Both the position numbers and the translations under genes were made by a program. From Flavobacteriales bacterium (lineage in GTDB: Bacteria; Bacteroidota; Bacteroidia; Flavobacteriales; PHOS-HE28), in assembly GCA_008016945.1 (NCBI GenBank), contig SSGN01000065.1, positions 1 through 10,344 on the forward strand: DNA of 10,344 nucleotides, given 5' to 3'. Positions 6,007 to 10,344 of the stretch are shown here, one piece after another; position 1 is the first letter of the stretch; every line of letters begins with the position of its first letter. The notes beneath the pieces are model-generated. The model had not been told where the DNA came from, searched no databases, and saw only the letters and a program-made list of their open reading frames with translations.

Positions 6007-9000
6007 CTACTGGATTATCAACTGCAGAGGTTGTACCCGCGGATAAGTCACGTCACGTAAAAGATAAACACCGGTGGACAGCTCGAGGTGAACAGGTCCG
6101 GAAGCACCTGAAAATACGCGTTGAGCTACTTTGTTGCCCAAGGCATCAATTACATCGACGACGTGCATGCCCTCTGAGTCCTTATCCTGACCTAGGATCT
6201 GCAAGGTGAAAATCCCAGTGGTGGGATTTGGGAATGCGGCCAAGGTGGCTACGCTTTTGGCACGTGTAGGGTTAATGTGTGTTTCCTGTATCCCGGCGGT
6301 CAGCCTTGCTTTGGGAGTAAAGCTGTTCCCCGTTCTATCACACGGATGAATGAAGGCGTGGAATCGGGAACCACTGTTCGCATGAAAACCCGGTAGCAAA
6401 CGTACTGTCTCACCGGCTCTGTATGTGACCGAGCGGGGTGTGGCGACCTGAGCGTCGGATGTGATCATAGCTTGAACCTCAACGAAATCATCCTCCGTAT
6501 AGGTGCTGGTTTCGTGCTTACTTTCCAGTTCCGGGCAGTGTAAGGCGTGTTGCCAGACACCACGGCCGAACATACCTACGCGGACTTGATTGATGGAATA
6601 GTTGATCTCCAAGCCCTTGGGGCGCACATGGGGCAGGCCGTCGCCAACACGGACCCAACCACTGGAATTTTCTGTATCGTCAGGCGATTGGACGAGCCCA
6701 CTAGTGTAGGCGGCGATACGCTTCCTATTCGTGAAGTACACACCGAACTCAGTTGCGAAGTACAAGCCTTCATCACTCCCTTGCTCATAAGCGAGATTCA
6801 AGCGCTCGGTAAAGCACAGGGGTAAGTTCATGGTGATGTCCGCACAGGGGAGTCCCTCACAATCGAAGGAACCGGGGGGATAGACGCTCAGGTCGGCATA
6901 GTCCATGCGATAGACCATCTCGCTGCCAAAGTCAGGCCCAAAATCCGCAGTAGATGATCCGTAGGAGAGGAAAACGATGTTCTCGTTGTTCGGATCGAAT
7001 TCGATCCCTGTAAGTGGCCCATCGCGATAGCGCCGCGGTATGGGCACCTCATGCCAGGAGGCCTTTACAGCTTCGGGGTTCGGATGATTAGCTATAGTGG
7101 TGCGGAAGAGGCGGACCCTGTAGTCGAAGTCCTTGAAGGCGACATATAGATGATCTGGATTGGCCGGGGAGGAGACAATCTGATCGATACGTTCATTGTC
7201 ATGATTTGAACTGCCTTGCGCAAGGCGATACAGGTCCGGGTTTGATGCGAAGTTGGAAATGATCTCGCGCGTCGTACCCCGGTCAAATGACCGATTGACT
7301 TCAACCTCCTCGTTGTTGAACGTCGTCGGGATACCATCGCCGTTGGGGTCCCATTCACTCGGTACGACAACTATCTCAGTTCGATAAACCGTCGAAGGTT
7401 CGCCTCGATTCAAGTCCCCTTCGGGGAACCAAGGACTTGGAACATCCTGAAAGGTGTTCTGGGAGGAAGAGGTCGCACTATTGAATAAGTACCAATCATC
7501 GAGCTGATTGCTCGTGTAAGCGTGATTCGGATCTTTGTGGTCAACAAGGCACCTTGTGCCATCGCCCCAGGATAAGTACTCCCAATCCGGGTCCCATGGG
7601 TTCCCATTATTCGGGTATGGAGTGCGAGTGATCTTTGAGCCATCATGGTATAGACCGGTCACAAGAAAATCGGGGATGTTCTGTGAAGTGGCCAGTGCTT
7701 CTACTTCTGCAACCCCCAAACCATCACTCATATCGGTCCAACTTGTAGACGTACCATTCGTATTGACGACGGAAACTCCACCATGGTTCGCTATCCAGAA
7801 TTCACCGGGATTGGTCGGATGCCCAACGATATCCTCAACGTCGTCATGCCCACTAATTACCGAATTATTAGTTCCCCCATCCGGTCTGAACCACTTTGCC
7901 TTCGTTCCAGATGAAACCATCAAACTCGCTGCATTGTGCTGGTCTATCCCGAATCCATGGCCAGTGCCAAAGGCTGAGTTGAAATTCGATGCCCGGTTCG
8001 TGTACTGCTCGTTTACCACATCGTAAGACTGGATCAAGGAGGTTGACGCAACGCTTCGCTGAAAATTCAGGTAGAACTCGTTCGAGGAAGCCTTCGTTGT
8101 CTCAACGGTGTAGGAATAGTCCGTGCTAACGGGTGAGGGTTGTCCAGGTAATTCGATCCAGGTCGAACCATTGTCGGTTGAGAGCATGAAACGCCAAACG
8201 GCAACCGTCGGGTTCGATCCATTATTCTCATCAATGTACCGAATGGTGGCACAAAGGATGTTCGCGTTCAATGGATCGGTGGTGGTCGGCAGATAGGCTA
8301 TGTCGCCACAGCCTGTTCGATCCGTTTGAAATGAGGGATATACACTACTAATAGAGCTCAGTGATGCAGGCATTGGAACAAGTTGCCAAATCGGATCATT
8401 GCTAAGTGGGTCGTCGGTGTAGTAGAGTCCAGTCGAAGTGCCTACGAATAGTCGATGTTGACCCAGGACATTCACTTTGAGGTCAAAGTGGATCACCCCC
8501 AGCGCGGTGCCTGGTCCACCGAAATCACTATGATCACCGATCAGTGTCCATGTTGCTCCACCATCCAATGTGCGCTCAACGCCACTCGCTTCGCCGATAC
8601 GAGCTGAATTGGTCACGAGTACGTCATCACCGGCTAAACCTGATGAAAGTGCGAACCAAGTGACACGTTCATCAACCTCTTGTGCGTTCGGTGGGTAGAA
8701 GGTAGCATCCTTGCAACCTGAGCGCATCCATCCGAGGTCTGTGCCAGCATTTTGCCAGTTCACCGCACCGTCATCTGTATAGAAAAGCCCTCCGTTCTTA
8801 CTGCCGCAAAGCATCAACGACGGGTCGGATTCCAGAATGCTGATGAACTCAATAGGTCCTATTCCGTCAGAAAAGGCACCTCCACTTCCTCTTCGTCGTG
8901 GTCCGAGTTCCAGCCAAGGGTCGTTATTGCTTTTGTAAGTGCTTCCCGGTAGTGCATTTTGTTCCGCATAGTGCTTGAGGGCTGCTTCATAAAAGCTGTA

Positions 9001-9237
9001 TTCCCCGCTTTGTCCGAGATATGGCTCCCACATCCGCACATATTTCTGGTGTTCCGAGTTCATCCCTCCTTCGGCATTGAACTCGCTTTCTGAAAGTGTG
9101 GTCTTGAGCTGATCTAATTGAACTTCTCGTATCCGCACTTCATCATAATAGCTGCCTGTAGGTGGCGGCCCTCCTTGCGCAACAACTAGGCTTTGGTCTA
9201 CGATCAGCCAGATCAGAAAGCAATGATAAATTCTCAT
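6007..9237 (-). CDS. Secreted Asp-box propeller protein with T9SS sorting domain
   Basis: This 1076-residue protein is predicted to be exported and sent through T9SS to the surface. Residues 1-21 form a signal peptide ending VVAQ. A helical stretch with a KYVRMWEPYL motif (about 30-100) leads into WLELGPRRR. The body (about 105-900) looks like a sortilin/BNR-type beta-propeller: Asp-boxes TLDGGATW (223-230) and STDNGSTW (353-360) are clear, TDDGAVNW (154-161) is degenerate, and GLYYTDD, GLYFATEFGVYFTN and MFGRGVWQ are typical blade pieces. DPNGDG at 630-635 resembles a calcium loop. Residues about 912-966 (YRAGETVRLLPGFHANSGSRFHAFI) match a 3-coathanger-stack domain, followed by the sorting domain from about 997 (FPNPTTGIFTLQ, GVYLLRDV). 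No catalytic set was recognised, so a binding or glycan-related role is open. Its ATG overlaps the previous stop as ATGA. Confidence 0.9.
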   Translation of the reverse strand: MRIYHCFLIWLIVDQSLVVAQGGPPPTGSYYDEVRIREVQLDQLKTTLSESEFNAEGGMNSEHQKYVRMWEPYLGQSGEYSFYEAALKHYAEQNALPGSTYKSNNDPWLELGPRRRGSGGAFSDGIGPIEFISILESDPSLMLCGSKNGGLFYTDDGAVNWQNAGTDLGWMRSGCKDATFYPPNAQEVDERVTWFALSSGLAGDDVLVTNSARIGEASGVERTLDGGATWTLIGDHSDFGGPGTALGVIHFDLKVNVLGQHRLFVGTSTGLYYTDDPLSNDPIWQLVPMPASLSSISSVYPSFQTDRTGCGDIAYLPTTTDPLNANILCATIRYIDENNGSNPTVAVWRFMLSTDNGSTWIELPGQPSPVSTDYSYTVETTKASSNEFYLNFQRSVASTSLIQSYDVVNEQYTNRASNFNSAFGTGHGFGIDQHNAASLMVSSGTKAKWFRPDGGTNNSVISGHDDVEDIVGHPTNPGEFWIANHGGVSVVNTNGTSTSWTDMSDGLGVAEVEALATSQNIPDFLVTGLYHDGSKITRTPYPNNGNPWDPDWEYLSWGDGTRCLVDHKDPNHAYTSNQLDDWYLFNSATSSSQNTFQDVPSPWFPEGDLNRGEPSTVYRTEIVVVPSEWDPNGDGIPTTFNNEEVEVNRSFDRGTTREIISNFASNPDLYRLAQGSSNHDNERIDQIVSSPANPDHLYVAFKDFDYRVRLFRTTIANHPNPEAVKASWHEVPIPRRYRDGPLTGIEFDPNNENIVFLSYGSSTADFGPDFGSEMVYRMDYADLSVYPPGSFDCEGLPCADITMNLPLCFTERLNLAYEQGSDEGLYFATEFGVYFTNRKRIAAYTSGLVQSPDDTENSSGWVRVGDGLPHVRPKGLEINYSINQVRVGMFGRGVWQHALHCPELESKHETSTYTEDDFVEVQAMITSDAQVATPRSVTYRAGETVRLLPGFHANSGSRFHAFIHPCDRTGNSFTPKARLTAGIQETHINPTRAKSVATLAAFPNPTTGIFTLQILGQDKDSEGMHVVDVIDALGNKVAQRVFSGASGPVHLELSTGVYLLRDVTYPRVQPLQLIIQ

Positions 9238-10344
9238 TGTTTCGGCGTTTGAATGTTGCGTTCTTTCGCCTCCAATCGTTGTAAACGCAACTCCAACTCG
9301 CGCTGTCCTTTTTCAAGCTGAAGGATATACAGCGCTTGCTCCTCCATCACTTTGAGCATGCGTTTCTGCAAGTCGCCAAGCTCCACCCCATTGTTCGCTT
9401 CTACCTCGGGCGCAGAGGGTATCCCCGGCAAGTGTTTGTTCACCCCGAGGTATTCGCGCAGTTCATTCAGTGGCATGGGTTTGTAGTCCGGTTCGAAGAC
9501 ATAGTCCGGCCAATCGCCCAATTTCACCAGCACATCGCGGCACACGATACCGTTCTCTACGAATAGGCGGTAATCTCCTACTTCACCGATCGGTGGGTCG
9601 GTTCCAATGCCGACCATTCCTGTTTGGGTGACAGTGATGCGCTTTATTCCATTGGTCACGATCTTCAACGGCCGCTCTCCCAAGGTACCCAACAAGGGAT
9701 CTTCCTCTGGGCAGAGTTGATGGAACGCGTTGCCGCGTGTTTCCCAATAGGGGTAGGACCCTAAAAGGTGGCATCGCTCCGCCGGGCGCTCTGGATAGAC
9801 GGGAAAGCCACTACCAAGTAGACCATCGTCCCTGCGATACAAAGGACCATCACCGTCCAAAGAACCCATCAAACTGATGTCTCCATTGGCCTTCAATCTT
9901 AGCGCTTCCTGCCCATTGGCCTTGAACACCACATCCTTGTCGTCGCTAGTACCGATGTATTGCGTCGCCGGGTTGGTGCCTGCGTTACCGTTCATGGTCC
10001 AATCGCTGCGCTCCGGTTGGGTGATGTTCACGCTGGTGGAACTCTCACAGCCGTTGGCGTCCGTCACCGTCACCTTGTAGGCTTTCGGCCCCAATGCGTA
10101 GCGGTTCTGGGCGGTGGAGGGCCCATCGGACCAGGCATAACTGTATGGCGGTGTGCCTTGTGTGGCGCTGACCTGGATGTATCCGTTGTTGCACTCGAAA
10201 CAACTGATGTTGTGTCCGTTGGCAAAGGAACTGACCGTGGCGCTCACCTTCAACTCTTCCGGCTCTGTCAACGTGATCTCGGCTTTCTCCACCGTGCCGT
10301 TGGCATCCTTCACATTCACACTGTAGTAGCCGGCCGAAACACCC
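9234..10344 (-). CDS. SprB-repeat surface protein with fibre-like C terminus (cut by window edge)
   Basis: Only the last 369 residues are present; the frame runs open through the right edge. Numbering from the codon at 10317-10319, the first part holds SprB-type repeats: a repeat end (VKDANG...ITLTEPE) and one full unit (about 30-103) with NGYIQVSATQGTPPYSYAWSD and YKVTVTDANGC. Next comes a fibre-like segment (WTMNGNAGTNPATQYIGTSD, VVFKANGQEALRLKANGDI, VGIGTDPP) of the kind seen in Bacteroidota adhesins and tail-fibre-like proteins. The end has PDYVFEPDYKPMPL, KHLPGIPSAPEV and a coiled coil (about 315-355). No T9SS sorting domain is visible at this C terminus, and no S74 peptidase motif was found. 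It is likely a surface adhesin or gliding-related fibre. Its TGA overlaps the ATG of the propeller gene by four bases. Confidence 0.85.
   Translation of the reverse strand, partial: GVSAGYYSVNVKDANGTVEKAEITLTEPEELKVSATVSSFANGHNISCFECNNGYIQVSATQGTPPYSYAWSDGPSTAQNRYALGPKAYKVTVTDANGCESSTSVNITQPERSDWTMNGNAGTNPATQYIGTSDDKDVVFKANGQEALRLKANGDISLMGSLDGDGPLYRRDDGLLGSGFPVYPERPAERCHLLGSYPYWETRGNAFHQLCPEEDPLLGTLGERPLKIVTNGIKRITVTQTGMVGIGTDPPIGEVGDYRLFVENGIVCRDVLVKLGDWPDYVFEPDYKPMPLNELREYLGVNKHLPGIPSAPEVEANNGVELGDLQKRMLKVMEEQALYILQLEKGQRELELRLQRLEAKERNIQTPKQ
10011..10232 (-). repeat. SprB-type protein repeat unit
   Basis: This stretch encodes one complete SprB-like repeat ending TDANGC...ITQPE. The neighbouring partial unit at 10260-10344 ends KDANG...ITLTEPE in the same register, so the two are tandem protein repeats. 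More units may lie beyond the right edge. The DNA of the two has diverged and is not an exact repeat. Confidence 0.7.

Noticed and set aside
7535..8026. 163-codon plus-strand open frame opposite the propeller gene
   Set aside because: The minus-strand frame is continuous with Asp-box and sorting domains; the plus-strand product resembles nothing and has no start context.

Overview
The window looks like a chromosome segment of a Bacteroidota bacterium, probably Flavobacteriales-like with moderately high GC. The evidence is two proteins with C-terminal domains typical of type IX secretion (T9SS) cargo, SprB-type repeats, a 3-coathanger-stack-like segment, a TonB receptor with a carboxypeptidase-regulatory-like N-terminal extension, a TTG-N19-TAnnTTTG promoter of the Bacteroidota type, and almost no Shine-Dalgarno sequences before the start codons. 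No organism name can be given from the sequence alone.

Layout. Positions 1-1312 (minus strand) hold the start of the str operon, in transcription order rpsL (S12), rpsG (S7), fusA (EF-G, cut by the left edge). It has a well-placed promoter at 1371-1400 and a short leader with a hairpin. Positions 1313-1616 are a divergent intergenic region. Positions 1617-2585 (plus strand) encode a Fic-family protein in which the catalytic histidine of the Fic motif is an arginine. A 58-base gap containing a small perfect inverted repeat separates it from a convergent block. Positions 2644-10344 (minus strand) form a tightly packed four-gene cassette. In transcription order it holds an SprB-repeat/fibre-like surface protein (cut by the right edge), a 1076-residue secreted Asp-box propeller protein with a T9SS domain, a 307-residue T9SS cargo protein, and an 810-residue TonB-dependent outer-membrane receptor. 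The junctions are an ATGA overlap, a 4-base gap and a 2-base gap, so the four are very likely cotranscribed and partly translationally coupled.

How they may work together. The str genes are housekeeping translation genes. The cassette is all cell envelope or surface: three exported proteins (two with clear T9SS domains) made together with an outer-membrane importer. A reasonable inference is that the exported proteins bind or process something at the surface and the receptor imports a product, with haem or iron as the first guess from receptor similarity. Nothing in the sequence fixes the substrate. This cassette and the degenerate Fic protein are the two items most worth following up. I saw no RNA genes, CRISPR arrays, insertion sequences or integration sites.
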